Shown here: positions 1-7,971 of the stretch, in pieces
How the letters are laid out: every line of letters begins with the position of its first letter
Numbering within the stretch: the first letter of the stretch is position 1
Source: Hymenobacter sedentarius
Lineage (GTDB): Bacteria > Bacteroidota > Bacteroidia > Cytophagales > Hymenobacteraceae
Reading direction: 5' to 3'
Length of the DNA: 64,000 nucleotides
Assembly (NCBI RefSeq): GCF_001507645.1
Contig: NZ_CP013909.1
Location: 4,402,001-4,466,000 of the forward strand
Made by a program: the position numbers and the translations under genes
The notes under the pieces: generated by a model
Seen by the model: the letters and a program-made list of their open reading frames with translations, nothing else
The model's database searches: none
Told to the model about the DNA's origin: nothing

Positions 1-843
1 GGCGTAGAAAGCCTGCTGGGCCACGGTGCCGGGGGCGGTGGCCGTGCCCGGCCGCGCCTGCCGCGGGTCGGCCGCGTACTGGGCCCGCGTGAGGCCGCCG
101 GGCAGCTGGTAGTTGATGTCGGTATAGAGCAGATGGGCCGCCAGCGTGGTTTTGGTCGAGGCCACGGTGTGGGCATCCAGCGTAAAAACGTCGCGCCGCA
201 GGGCACTTTGCACCCGGTAGCCATCCAGCTCCTGGTGCGCGTATTGGGCCCGCACGCTGCTGGTGGCACTGCCGGTTTCGGCGATAATCGTGCTGCGGCG
301 CAGGCCGTAGCTGCCCACCGTGGCCCCGGCCGCTACCCGGCTGGTGCCCGCCGCCACCTCCGGCGTACTGAACAGTGCCACGCCGCCTGTGCCCGCGCCG
401 TACACGCTGCCGGCGGGTCCTTTCAGCACTTCCAGCCGCCCGATAATGGCGGGGTCGAGCAAATTCAGGGGCGTGCTGCCGCTGGCTTCGGTGTACGGGA
501 TGCCGTTGTAGTACACCTTCACGTTGCGCACCCCAAAGGGTGAGCGCAGCGTGCTGCCCCGAATACTGAGCCGGTAGCTGGCCGTGGCCCGCTCCTCCAG
601 CCGCACGCCGGGCAGCGTATTTACGGCCTGCGTGAGGGCCGTGGGGCTGAATTGCTCAATTGTGCGGGCCTCAAGCACGCCCACGGCCGCCGCGGTGCGG
701 CGTAACGGCAGGCGCTGGCCGTAGCCCGTCACGGTGGCCTCGGGCAGGGCCACGGCGCGGGCGGTATCAGCGGGCTGGGTTTGGGCAAAAGCGCGCGGCT
801 GGGGCAGCAACAGCGCCAAAAGCAACAGGTAACGAACAGGCAT
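1..843 (-). CDS. TonB-dependent outer-membrane receptor, N-terminal part (cut by window edge)
   Basis: The minus-strand frame opens at the ATG at 843-841 and stays open to the window edge (281 codons), so the barrel is mostly missing. Residues 1 to about 21 form a signal peptide ending in AFAQ. A plug domain follows, with RLSIRGSTLRSPFGVRNVKV and RLEVLKGPAGSVYGAGTGGV, the usual TonB-receptor plug signatures. The later PGGLTRAQYAADPRQARP stretch resembles the start of the barrel in FecA/siderophore-type receptors. The expected role is energy-dependent uptake of a ferric chelate or similar ligand across the outer membrane; the ligand cannot be read here. There is no SusC-type carboxypeptidase-like extension, so this is not a SusC. 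It is divergent from the AraC-type gene at 1101. Confidence 0.85.
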   Translation of the reverse strand, partial: MPVRYLLLLALLLPQPRAFAQTQPADTARAVALPEATVTGYGQRLPLRRTAAAVGVLEARTIEQFSPTALTQAVNTLPGVRLEERATASYRLSIRGSTLRSPFGVRNVKVYYNGIPYTEASGSTPLNLLDPAIIGRLEVLKGPAGSVYGAGTGGVALFSTPEVAAGTSRVAAGATVGSYGLRRSTIIAETGSATSSVRAQYAHQELDGYRVQSALRRDVFTLDAHTVASTKTTLAAHLLYTDINYQLPGGLTRAQYAADPRQARPGTATAPGTVAQQAFYA

Positions 844-989
844 GAACGACAACGAAAGTAAGACCACGCAGACCGGCAGAGCCCGCAAATTGTTGCCGGA
901 CGCCGGGGTTTCAGCCCAATTTTCTGCGGGCCGGGCAGCTGCAAAGGTGCTCATTTCGCAGCCGATTGGGGAGTGCACCGCCCGCCACC

Positions 990-1011
990 ACTCCTTATAA
1001 TAATATGGAGT
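990..1011. promoter_or_regulatory. AT-rich dyad between divergent receptor and regulator genes
   Basis: An imperfect 22-bp dyad with ACTCC/GGAGT ends and a TATAATAATAT centre lies in the 257-bp gap between the receptor start (843) and the regulator start (1101). It is an AT-rich island in GC-rich surroundings, so it may be an operator or hold the divergent promoters. This is inferred from position and symmetry only. Confidence 0.25.
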
Positions 1012-1100
1012 AAAATCAGTAAATTACGGATACCAGTGCGTTGTTCCGGCTGCCCGGCAGCCGGGCGGCAAAACGAAAGAAATCTGCTGGTGTCCCGGCT

Positions 1101-1937
1101 ATGTTTTATCAGGTGTTTGCTCCCTGCCAGCCGCTGGCCCCGTTTATCGACAGCTACTACGTGCTGGAGGGCAACCCCTGGGAGGGCTACCAGCGGGTGA
1201 AGCTGACGCCCAGCGGAACCAGCGGCCTAGTGGTGCAATACGGCGACCGACTACAGCTCGAAAATGACCACCACCGGAACGAATTGCTAAGCGAAAGCTT
1301 CGTTTTTGGCCAGCTTCGGAAGTATGTGTTTCTTGAAGCTTGCGGTGGGCTAAAGGTGCTGGGGGTTCATTTTAAGCCCACCGGCTTCTACCGCCTTTTC
1401 GGCATACCGATGGCTCCCTACACCGACCGGGCCGTGGATGCCGAACTGGTGCTGGGCGGCGGCGCCACTTACCTGGCCGGCCGGGTGTGCGACGCCGGCG
1501 AGGCCGCAGCGCGGGTGGCCGTGGTGGAAGAATTCCTGATGCGCTTCCTGGGCAAAGGCCCGGCAGTCGAATCCATTATCGACCAGGCTGTGCAGCTTAT
1601 TCTAAGCGCGCGGGGCAATCTGTCCATCTGCGGGCTGGCCCAATCCCTGCGGGTGGGCTGCCGCACACTGGAGCGCAAGTTCAGGGCCGAAGTGGGCATT
1701 TTGCCCAAGCTGTTTGCCAGCATCATTCGCTTCAACGCCATGCTGCGGGTCCGGCAAACGGCCCACAACTCCTGGCTCGACGCCGCTTACGCGGGCGGCT
1801 ACTGCGACCAGTCGCACCTGATTCGGCAGGTCAAGCTCTTTTGCGGAGAGGCTCCGTCGCAGCTGCTTACCGGCGACACCGACGACCTCCCCACGCTGAT
1901 TCAGCACAGTTACCACCACCATTTATCTGGCTTTTAA
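1101..1937 (+). CDS. AraC-family transcriptional regulator (DUF6597-like sensor domain)
   Basis: 278 residues from the ATG at 1101. A longer in-frame reading from 1041 adds 20 basic residues without domain character, so the later start is preferred. Residues 1-150 match the N-terminal sensor domain often paired with AraC HTH domains in Bacteroidota (start FYQVFAPCQPLAPFIDSYYV, core LGVHFKPTGFYRLFGIP). Residues about 172-258 form the two-helix-turn-helix AraC domain, with LAQSLRVGCRTLERKFRAEV as first HTH and AAYAGGYCDQSHLIRQVKLF as second. It probably binds DNA in response to a small molecule or stress. It diverges from the TonB receptor and lies 132 bp upstream of the FAD oxidoreductase; either could be a target, but neither link is shown. 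Confidence 0.85.
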   Translation: MFYQVFAPCQPLAPFIDSYYVLEGNPWEGYQRVKLTPSGTSGLVVQYGDRLQLENDHHRNELLSESFVFGQLRKYVFLEACGGLKVLGVHFKPTGFYRLFGIPMAPYTDRAVDAELVLGGGATYLAGRVCDAGEAAARVAVVEEFLMRFLGKGPAVESIIDQAVQLILSARGNLSICGLAQSLRVGCRTLERKFRAEVGILPKLFASIIRFNAMLRVRQTAHNSWLDAAYAGGYCDQSHLIRQVKLFCGEAPSQLLTGDTDDLPTLIQHSYHHHLSGF

Positions 1938-2069
1938 TCAGCTGGGTACGCAGTGAGCGGCCCGCATTTGGCTGTCACTTTTGTCCAATGTAAAGCAGGG
2001 GCCCGCGGCTAAATTAGGGAAAGACTTTTCCTTCCACGGGCGCTTAGGTGCCGCTTTCCCGCTACTGCT

Positions 2070-3455
2070 ATGATAGCCGAAGAAACCATTTCGCAACTCG
2101 CAACTGACCTGCGCGGCCGGTTAATCGAGCCCCACCACGCCGAGTACGATGCCAGCCGTCGCGTGCACAACGGCATGATACACAAGCACCCGGCCGGCAT
2201 TGCCTACTGCGCCGACGTGGCCGACGTGATTACGTGTGTGAACTACGCCCGCGAGCACCACCTGCTGGTGGCGGTGCGCGGCGGCGGGCACAGCGCCGCC
2301 GGCATGGGCCTGTGCGACGACGGCCTGGTGATTGACTTGTCGCAGCTCAACGGCGTGTACGTCGACCCCGACACCCGAACCGTGCGGGTGGAGGGCGGCT
2401 GCACCCTGGGCCAGCTCGACCACGTGGCGCACGCCTTCGGGGCGGTGGTGCCCAGCGGCATCATCTCGACGACCGGCGTGGGCGGCATCACGCTGGGCGG
2501 CGGGCTAGGCTACTTCACCCGCCAGTGCGGCCTCTCGATTGACAATTTACTGGAAGCCAACGTGGTACTGGCCAACGGCCGACTGGTAAAGGCTTCGGCC
2601 GAGGAAAACGCCGACCTGTTTTGGGCCCTGCGCGGGGGCGGCGGCAATTTCGGCATCGTCACGTCCTTCCTGTTTCGGTCGCACCCCATCAGCACGGTGT
2701 ATGCCGGGCCCATGCTCTGGGAGCTGAGCGATGCCCCCGCCCTGATGCGCTGGTACCAGGACTTCATCAAAACGGCCGCAGACGACGTGAACGGCTTTTT
2801 GGCCTTCCTGACCGTGCCGCCCGGCCCGCCCTTCCCCGAGCACCTGCATATGAAAAAGATGGTGGGCATCGTGTGGAACTACACCGGCCCGCCCGATTGG
2901 GCCGACGCCACCTTTGCGCCCATCCGGCAGGCCTTCCCGCCGGCCCTCGACCTGGTGGGCCCCCTGCCCGTGCCCGTCCTGCAGAGCATGTTCGATGGGC
3001 TGGTGCCGCCAGGCTACCAATATTACTGGAAGGCCGATTTTGTGAATGAACTCAGCGACGAGGCCATCGACATTCACCTGCGTTTTGCCGAAATGCTGCC
3101 CACTCCGCTGTCCACTATGCACCTGTACCCCATCAACGGCGCAGCTGCCCGCGTGGCCCCCGACGCCACGGCCTGGGCCTACCGCCACGCCACGTGGTCG
3201 ATGGTGATTTTGGGCAGCGACCCCGACCCGGCCAATAACGACAAGTTGATTTCGTGGGCCAAAGAGTACTGGCAGGCGCTGCACCCATATAGCGCCGGCG
3301 GCGCCTACAGCAACTTCATGATGGACGAAGGCACCGACCGCGTGCAGGCCACCTACGGCAGCCACTACCCGCGCCTGGTGGCCATTAAAACCAAGTACGA
3401 CCCCCAGAATCTGTTTCGGGTAAACCAGAACATTGTGCCCTCGAGCGAAGGCTAG
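2070..3455 (+). CDS. FAD-binding oxidoreductase, berberine-bridge (BBE) type
   Basis: 461 residues, usual length for the BBE/GOOX-like family. The PCMH-type FAD domain covers about residues 35-215. VRGGGHS (His74) is the site where the family attaches FAD covalently through histidine. GVGGITLGGGLGYFTR and ALRGGGGNFGIVTSF follow, both typical. The C-terminal BBE segment YDPQNLFRVNQNIVP closes the protein. The loop before GVGG reads SGIISTTGVGG, without the cysteine that makes the second FAD bond in bicovalent members, so a single His-linked FAD is likely. There is no signal peptide, so it should be cytoplasmic. Substrate unknown: the family oxidises sugars, alcohols or alkaloid-like compounds with O2. 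A good hairpin terminator follows at 3480. Confidence 0.88.
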   Translation: MIAEETISQLATDLRGRLIEPHHAEYDASRRVHNGMIHKHPAGIAYCADVADVITCVNYAREHHLLVAVRGGGHSAAGMGLCDDGLVIDLSQLNGVYVDPDTRTVRVEGGCTLGQLDHVAHAFGAVVPSGIISTTGVGGITLGGGLGYFTRQCGLSIDNLLEANVVLANGRLVKASAEENADLFWALRGGGGNFGIVTSFLFRSHPISTVYAGPMLWELSDAPALMRWYQDFIKTAADDVNGFLAFLTVPPGPPFPEHLHMKKMVGIVWNYTGPPDWADATFAPIRQAFPPALDLVGPLPVPVLQSMFDGLVPPGYQYYWKADFVNELSDEAIDIHLRFAEMLPTPLSTMHLYPINGAAARVAPDATAWAYRHATWSMVILGSDPDPANNDKLISWAKEYWQALHPYSAGGAYSNFMMDEGTDRVQATYGSHYPRLVAIKTKYDPQNLFRVNQNIVPSSEG

Positions 3456-3479
3456 ACCTGGCCTGCACTGCCACCCGCA

Positions 3480-3517
3480 CAGCCCACCGCTCCCGCTGGG
3501 GAACGGTGGGCTGTTTT
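3480..3517 (+). terminator. Rho-independent terminator after the FAD oxidoreductase
   Basis: A perfect 10-bp stem (CAGCCCACCG / CGGTGGGCTG) with a 14-nt loop is followed directly by TTTTAT, 25 nt after the stop codon. Confidence 0.8.
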
Positions 3518-3542
3518 ATACGTTTTATTTCACGAGGCTCAA

Positions 3543-3628
3543 GTAGAGAGGCAAAATATTGCGTCTCCTTGGTTGCACCGTGCGCACGTTGTCGTCCAGA
3601 TGGAAGACGCAAAGTGTTGCGCCTCTAC
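3543..3628. repeat. Pair of inverted, self-palindromic intergenic repeats (GTAGAG..GC type)
   Basis: Two related 24-25 bp units, 3543-3567 and 3605-3628, lie in opposite orientation. Each is also internally palindromic (GAGGCAAAATATTGCGTCTC; AGACGCAAAGTGTTGCGCCTC). Short dispersed repeats starting GTAGAGACGC are familiar in Bacteroidota intergenic DNA. The pair lies upstream of the gene at 3686 and could fold into a large stem-loop in its leader. Confidence 0.65.
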
Positions 3629-3685
3629 ATTCGTTTTGGCGCATTGCTTCACCACAAGACGCGAACTCACTGCTTTATTTCGGCC

Positions 3686-4528
3686 ATGAACTTGTACCTA
3701 CCCCGCCGCTACCGCCGCCAGCTGCTATTTCCGCCGGGCCTGCTGGCGCTGGCGGGGCTGCTGTGGCTGGGATGCGTCGCTATTGGGTCGTGGCAAGAAA
3801 AGTTGAGCAGGAAATCGGTGGTACCGTTAACGATGCCGGCTCTAAATCTGCAGGACGACTTTCCAACCAATCCTCCTAACCCAATAAAATGGTCGAGGCA
3901 AAGACTGGACTCATTTCGCAGATGGCGGGACGTCACCCTGAATGGCCATCAGGGTATTGATGCTACTTCAAAACAGCAGCTTTTAGCGGCAGTAGCTGGC
4001 TTGGAAGCTAACTCCGCAAACGATGATGGATTGCGTGTTTCTTTTAGCTCCTCTGCTACTTATGCTGAATTTGTGCTCGTTTTGGACCTAATGAGTCAGT
4101 ACAACATCAAGAAATACTGGTTCGACATTGTACACACGCCCATAACCTTTTACGCGATAACAGTGCGGCCCGTGGTTGGTGAAAAGAAAAACACTTTTCC
4201 ACTGGGACAATGCGTGCGTTACATCGAATTACCACGCTTCGCTCCTCCCTTGTATCATTCCACCTCTTATTTATTGCGCTTTGATAATTGGGTGACTGAT
4301 TTATGGAATCCAAAGCCACCCTACAAAGCAGAAAATTATCCGTACGGGCCATCTTATATAGAACCAATCTTTAGCCCAGAGCGAGAATACCTGTGGAAGG
4401 TATTCCAGCAATGGCGTGAAATTTTAATTTCTTTTCACCAACCTCAATGGGGGATTCCATTCGCTTTGTTGATTTATTTGACAGCAAGCAACTGCTTGCA
4501 ACTGAAGCGTCATTTGCAACACCGCTAA
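3686..4528 (+). CDS. Membrane-anchored protein of unknown function
   Basis: 280 residues from the ATG at 3686. The frame is open from 3506, but that stretch crosses the palindromic repeats and looks non-coding. A basic start (MNLYLPRRYRRQ) leads into a transmembrane helix, LLALAGLLWLGCVAIGSW. A soluble domain of about 210 residues follows, then a second hydrophobic segment near the C-terminus (IPFALLIYLTASNCLQL). I recognise no family. Base composition is clearly less GC-rich than in both neighbours, and codon use is more AT-ending, suggesting recent acquisition. The next gene begins 7 nt after its stop, so the two may be co-transcribed. Confidence 0.6.
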   Translation: MNLYLPRRYRRQLLFPPGLLALAGLLWLGCVAIGSWQEKLSRKSVVPLTMPALNLQDDFPTNPPNPIKWSRQRLDSFRRWRDVTLNGHQGIDATSKQQLLAAVAGLEANSANDDGLRVSFSSSATYAEFVLVLDLMSQYNIKKYWFDIVHTPITFYAITVRPVVGEKKNTFPLGQCVRYIELPRFAPPLYHSTSYLLRFDNWVTDLWNPKPPYKAENYPYGPSYIEPIFSPEREYLWKVFQQWREILISFHQPQWGIPFALLIYLTASNCLQLKRHLQHR

Positions 4529-4535
4529 ACCAGTA

Positions 4536-5093
4536 ATGCCCGCCCTCCCACCCGACCTGCGCAAAGCGCTTTTTCAGCTTCCGCAAAAAGAGAAAGACCA
4601 GCTCCTGGCCCGCCTCGTAGCCCAGGACGTGGTGCTCACCGAGCAGCTGGCCTACCGCCTGCTCGAAGGGCCCGAGGCGCTGGAAACCCGCCGCGCCGTG
4701 CTGCGGGCCCAAGTCGACGACCCCGTGCGGGGCTTCCACCAAACCCCCAACGACCTGCTCGTGATACTGCGGCAGCTGCAGGTGCGGCTGGCCTACCACG
4801 CTAAGATTACGGAGGATACTTACGGCGAAGTTGAGCTAAGCTGGCGGCTGCTGGCCAACGTGTTCCGGCACCAGGCCGCCGTCACGGCGCGGCTGCACGG
4901 CCCCACGCAGCCGCTGCTCCAGCACCTCACCAAGCGCACCCACGAGGCCCTGAAGCAAACCGCCCGGCTGCACGAAGACTACCACGCCGAGCTGGCCCCC
5001 ACCGCCAATGCCGTGCTGGCCGCGCTCTGGCAATCGGGCGCAGCGCCCCTGGCGCGGGAAGCCGGCCTGCCGCGCGTCTTTCTGGTCGATTAG
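4536..5093 (+). CDS. Conserved helical protein of unknown function
   Basis: 185 residues without signal peptide or membrane segment. The composition is rich in Leu, Ala, Gln, Arg and His and suggests a mostly alpha-helical cytoplasmic protein (LRKALFQLPQKEKDQLLARLVAQDVVLTEQLAYRLLEG and later amphipathic stretches). Codon use is the GC-rich type typical of the window, which supports a real gene. It begins 7 nt after the preceding gene. No motif assigns a function. Confidence 0.6.
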   Translation: MPALPPDLRKALFQLPQKEKDQLLARLVAQDVVLTEQLAYRLLEGPEALETRRAVLRAQVDDPVRGFHQTPNDLLVILRQLQVRLAYHAKITEDTYGEVELSWRLLANVFRHQAAVTARLHGPTQPLLQHLTKRTHEALKQTARLHEDYHAELAPTANAVLAALWQSGAAPLAREAGLPRVFLVD

Positions 5094-5241
5094 GAGGCGG
5101 TTTTCAGGGCAAATTGAGCTGGATTGGTGGTTTCGGGGCGGACCTGGGAAGCGGGAGCTACTGCATAAGTTAGGCGGGGAGGCATCTTTTCCGCGGGGAA
5201 GGCAGTACAATAATCAACTCCTTATCCCCGCCTCCTTCGTT

Positions 5242-5544
5242 ATGTCCAGCACTCCCGGCCCCGATGCCCAGCGCCCGCCGCAGTTGTCCGAACACGCCTT
5301 GCGCCAAGCCCTGAGCGAGTTAGACGCCAAAATCCAGACCCTCCATAACCGCGCCCACGCCACGGCCGCGGGTTCGCCCAATACTTACCAGGCCCACGCC
5401 GAAGCCCTCGAAGCCAAACGCGCACGCCTGGCCCAGCAGCTCGTGCAAGCCCCCGCTCCCGCTGATGGCACCGAGCCCAGTGTATGGGCCCAGATTCTGC
5501 GCGGAATCGAAAATCTGCGCGAGGATTTACGGAACATTTTGTAG
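5242..5544 (+). CDS. Small coiled-coil protein of unknown function
   Basis: 100 residues from the ATG at 5242. An in-frame extension back to 5008 overlaps the previous gene and is rejected. The centre (LRQALSELDAKIQTLHNRAHA, then AEALEAKRARLAQQLVQ) has heptad-like leucine spacing and probably forms a helical hairpin or coiled coil. The tail WAQILRGIENLREDLRNIL is another amphipathic helix. No signal peptide is present. Function unknown. Confidence 0.55.
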   Translation: MSSTPGPDAQRPPQLSEHALRQALSELDAKIQTLHNRAHATAAGSPNTYQAHAEALEAKRARLAQQLVQAPAPADGTEPSVWAQILRGIENLREDLRNIL

Positions 5545-5677
5545 CCCTTTAGGCCCACACTAAAACCGACAACCCGCTGAACAGTATCTACGTTTCAGCC
5601 CCGTAGGCCACCGCACGGCCACCCTTGCCAGCAGCTTTATTTTCCATCCGATTCTATCCCCTTAGCCGTTATTCGCC

Positions 5678-5938
5678 ATGAAGAAGCTCCTCCTCCTCTT
5701 GCTGTTTCCTTTCCTGGTCACCACGGCCAGCCATGCCCAGGCCCAGGGCAAAAAGCCCCACCTGAAAGCCAAGCGCAACTACGCGCACACCACCGAATCG
5801 TCGAAAGGCAAAAAGGCCAAAGCCCACTTCCGACCCGAAAACAACGTGCACCCCATCATCGATTTCAACCCGAGAAGACAGGGAAAATTTAAAACTACCA
5901 AAGCCGCCAAAAATTACAAATTCACCATGGGGGTTTAA
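5678..5938 (+). CDS. Small secreted basic protein of unknown function
   Basis: 86 residues. A clean signal peptide (MKKLLLLLLFPFLVTTASHAQA) precedes a mature part of about 63 residues that is very rich in Lys, Arg and His, with repeated KGKK/KAK runs. It ends at a strong bidirectional hairpin. It is probably periplasmic or surface-exposed and would bind anionic ligands by charge. Similar tiny exported basic proteins are common and uncharacterised in Hymenobacter-like genomes. Confidence 0.6.
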   Translation: MKKLLLLLLFPFLVTTASHAQAQGKKPHLKAKRNYAHTTESSKGKKAKAHFRPENNVHPIIDFNPRRQGKFKTTKAAKNYKFTMGV

Positions 5939-5940
5939 CG

Positions 5941-5976
5941 AAAAAGCCGCCGCTTCTACTGAAGCGGCGGCTTTTT
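5941..5976. terminator. Bidirectional hairpin terminator
   Basis: A perfect 16-bp stem with A5 at one side and T5 at the other (AAAAAGCCGCCGCTTC, loop TACT, complement) starts 3 nt after the stop at 5938. It can serve the basic protein on plus and paaN on minus. Confidence 0.85.
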
Positions 5977-5978
5977 CG

Positions 5979-6051
5979 TTAATGAAGAATTAATAATGAG
6001 GAATGAAGAATTGGTCGTTGGGCTAATTCCTCATTCCTCATTCTTCATTAA
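5979..6051. repeat. Inverted repeat built of AATGAAGAAT / AATGAGGA units
   Basis: The left arm (5979-6012) carries AATGAAGAATTAATAATGAG and a GAATGAAGAATT end. The right arm (6025-6051) is its near complement. It ends one base before the paaN stop codon. A longer relative lies at 59834-59949, so this is a dispersed intergenic element. Confidence 0.7.
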
Positions 6052-6052
6052 A

Positions 6053-7708
6053 CTATGCTGGTTCGCGGAAGCCGACCCAGGTGAAGCGCTTGATGACGAA
6101 TTCGGGGTTGGTGAAGCTGGCGTTGCCGGCGGGGTTGCCGCCGGTCACGTGGAAGTCGGAGAAGCCGGCGTTCTGGTTCACATAGATGCCGCCGGTGAGG
6201 TTGAAGCTGACGGGCGTGCCGGCCAGGCTCATCTCGTCCATAATCTGTTCCTTTACGATAAGGTCGGTGGTGTAGGCCCCGCACGAAATGGCGCCGTGCT
6301 CGCGGGCCAGCTTGGCCGCGAGGTGAATGCTCTCCTGCGTGCTCTTGGTTTTGATGACCAGCATGATGGGGCCGAACAGCTCCTGGCTGAACTGCTCCAC
6401 GTGGCGGGCATCGACTTCGTGAATGCTGGGCGAGCAGGTGCGGGCATTCTTAAAGGTGGGGTGGTCGACGCTGCCGGCGTCCAGAATGCTGCGGCCACCT
6501 TCGAAGGCCAGCTGCTTTACCCGCTCGTGCGTGCCGGGATTTTGGATGGCACCGAGCACGTGCGCGCCGGCCTTGGGGTTGGTGGCCAGGCCCGTAACGG
6601 CGGCCGCTAGTTTCTGCACCACTTCCTCGTAGGGCACTTGCGTGTCGCCCACTTTTACCCCGGTTTCGGGAATGAAGAAGTTTTGGGGCGCGGTGCACAT
6701 CTGGCCCGAGTAGAGGCTGACGGAGAAAGCCAGGTTCTGGGCCACCTTGTCCAGGTCGTCGCAGGAGTCAAGGATGATGCTGTTGACGCCCGTTTTTTCG
6801 GTAAATACCGTCTTGCCCTTCAGGCTCTCGATGTAGTCGCCAAACTGCGAGCCGCCGGTGTAGTCGATGAGCTTAATGGCGGGGTTTTCAGCCAGCTCCT
6901 TGGCAATAAGATGGTCGTCGGCGTCGACGCCCAGCTGGCAGATGCAGGGGTTCAGGCCATGCTCCTGGAGCACTTTCTGCACCTCGGCTACCACGATGGC
7001 AATGGGCAGCACCGCTTTGGGATGGGGCTTGATGATGGTGGGGTTGCCGGTCACGAGCGAGGCAAACATGCCCGGCACCGTGTTCCAGGTGGGAAACGTG
7101 GAGCAGCCGATGACCAGGGCCAGGCCCTTGGGCACGGCGCGCCAGGTCTTGTGCAGGGCAATGCTGTACTTGCCCATGGGCTTTTCCCAGCGGGTTTCTT
7201 CGGGGAAGCGGGTTTGCTCCTCGTAGCCGGCCGCAATGGCTTCCAGCGCGCGGTCAGCGGCGTGGGGACCGCTGGCCTGAAACGACATCATGAAGGCCTG
7301 CCCCGTGGTGTGCATGGTGGCGTAGGCAATTTCGAAGAAGCGGCTCTTCATGCCTTCCAGCGCCTCGGTGAGCAGGGCCGCGCGCAGGGCGGGCTTCACC
7401 TTGCGCCACTCGTCAAACGCTCCCTGGGCATGCTTAACCAGCGTATCGGGCGAGTAGAACGGGTACTTAATGCCCAGCGGCGCCTGCTCGTAGGGCGATT
7501 CTTCCTGGCCGGCCCATCCTTCGGGCGGGCCTTGCTGCAGCTCCGTGAAGTGCTGGCCGCGCAGGGCAGCGAATTTCTCGCGGCCCTGCACGTCGGCATC
7601 GGCCCCGTAGATTTCGGGCGATGGGTTTTCGGGAAAGGCGGCGAAGAAGGTGCGTCCGTGCAGGGCCTGCACGGCGGCGTCGAGGGTGGCTTGGTGCTTG
7701 GCAATCAT
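6053..7708 (-). CDS. paaN: PaaN-type aldehyde dehydrogenase (phenylacetate degradation family)
   Basis: 551 residues, matching the length of the second PaaN subfamily, which has an ALDH domain but lacks the MaoC hydratase domain of classical PaaZ. The ALDH fold is clear: cofactor-loop region VIGCSTFPTWNTVPGM (near residue 200), KPHPKAVLPIAIVVAEV, general-base Glu304 in VFTEKTGVNS, and nucleophile Cys338 in SLYSGQMCTAPQNFF. The family is thought to oxidise a CoA-linked semialdehyde in phenylacetyl-CoA breakdown. The start MIAKHQATLDAAVQALHGRTFF matches the family N-terminus. No other paa genes are nearby, so the pathway role rests on family membership alone. Confidence 0.85.
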   Translation of the reverse strand: MIAKHQATLDAAVQALHGRTFFAAFPENPSPEIYGADADVQGREKFAALRGQHFTELQQGPPEGWAGQEESPYEQAPLGIKYPFYSPDTLVKHAQGAFDEWRKVKPALRAALLTEALEGMKSRFFEIAYATMHTTGQAFMMSFQASGPHAADRALEAIAAGYEEQTRFPEETRWEKPMGKYSIALHKTWRAVPKGLALVIGCSTFPTWNTVPGMFASLVTGNPTIIKPHPKAVLPIAIVVAEVQKVLQEHGLNPCICQLGVDADDHLIAKELAENPAIKLIDYTGGSQFGDYIESLKGKTVFTEKTGVNSIILDSCDDLDKVAQNLAFSVSLYSGQMCTAPQNFFIPETGVKVGDTQVPYEEVVQKLAAAVTGLATNPKAGAHVLGAIQNPGTHERVKQLAFEGGRSILDAGSVDHPTFKNARTCSPSIHEVDARHVEQFSQELFGPIMLVIKTKSTQESIHLAAKLAREHGAISCGAYTTDLIVKEQIMDEMSLAGTPVSFNLTGGIYVNQNAGFSDFHVTGGNPAGNASFTNPEFVIKRFTWVGFREPA

Positions 7709-7971
7709 CGTGGGTGGGAAGTAGAAAAGGCGATGGCAGGACGGAGAAATAACAGCTACGCAAGTTACGGCTAGGCGCCTGCGCCAGAACCGCAGTGCCT
7801 TATAACCAATGGCATAATCAAGCGAAAATGTTTTCTTTTGTACATTTAATTAATTAGTTAGGTCTCGCTCTCATCAATTGTTCAACTTTTTGCTTTTGGC
7901 TGCTCACCCAAGCCGCTGCATGCCCGTAGAAGGCACACTTTATCCTACCGCATACCCTATTCTTTTACTTG

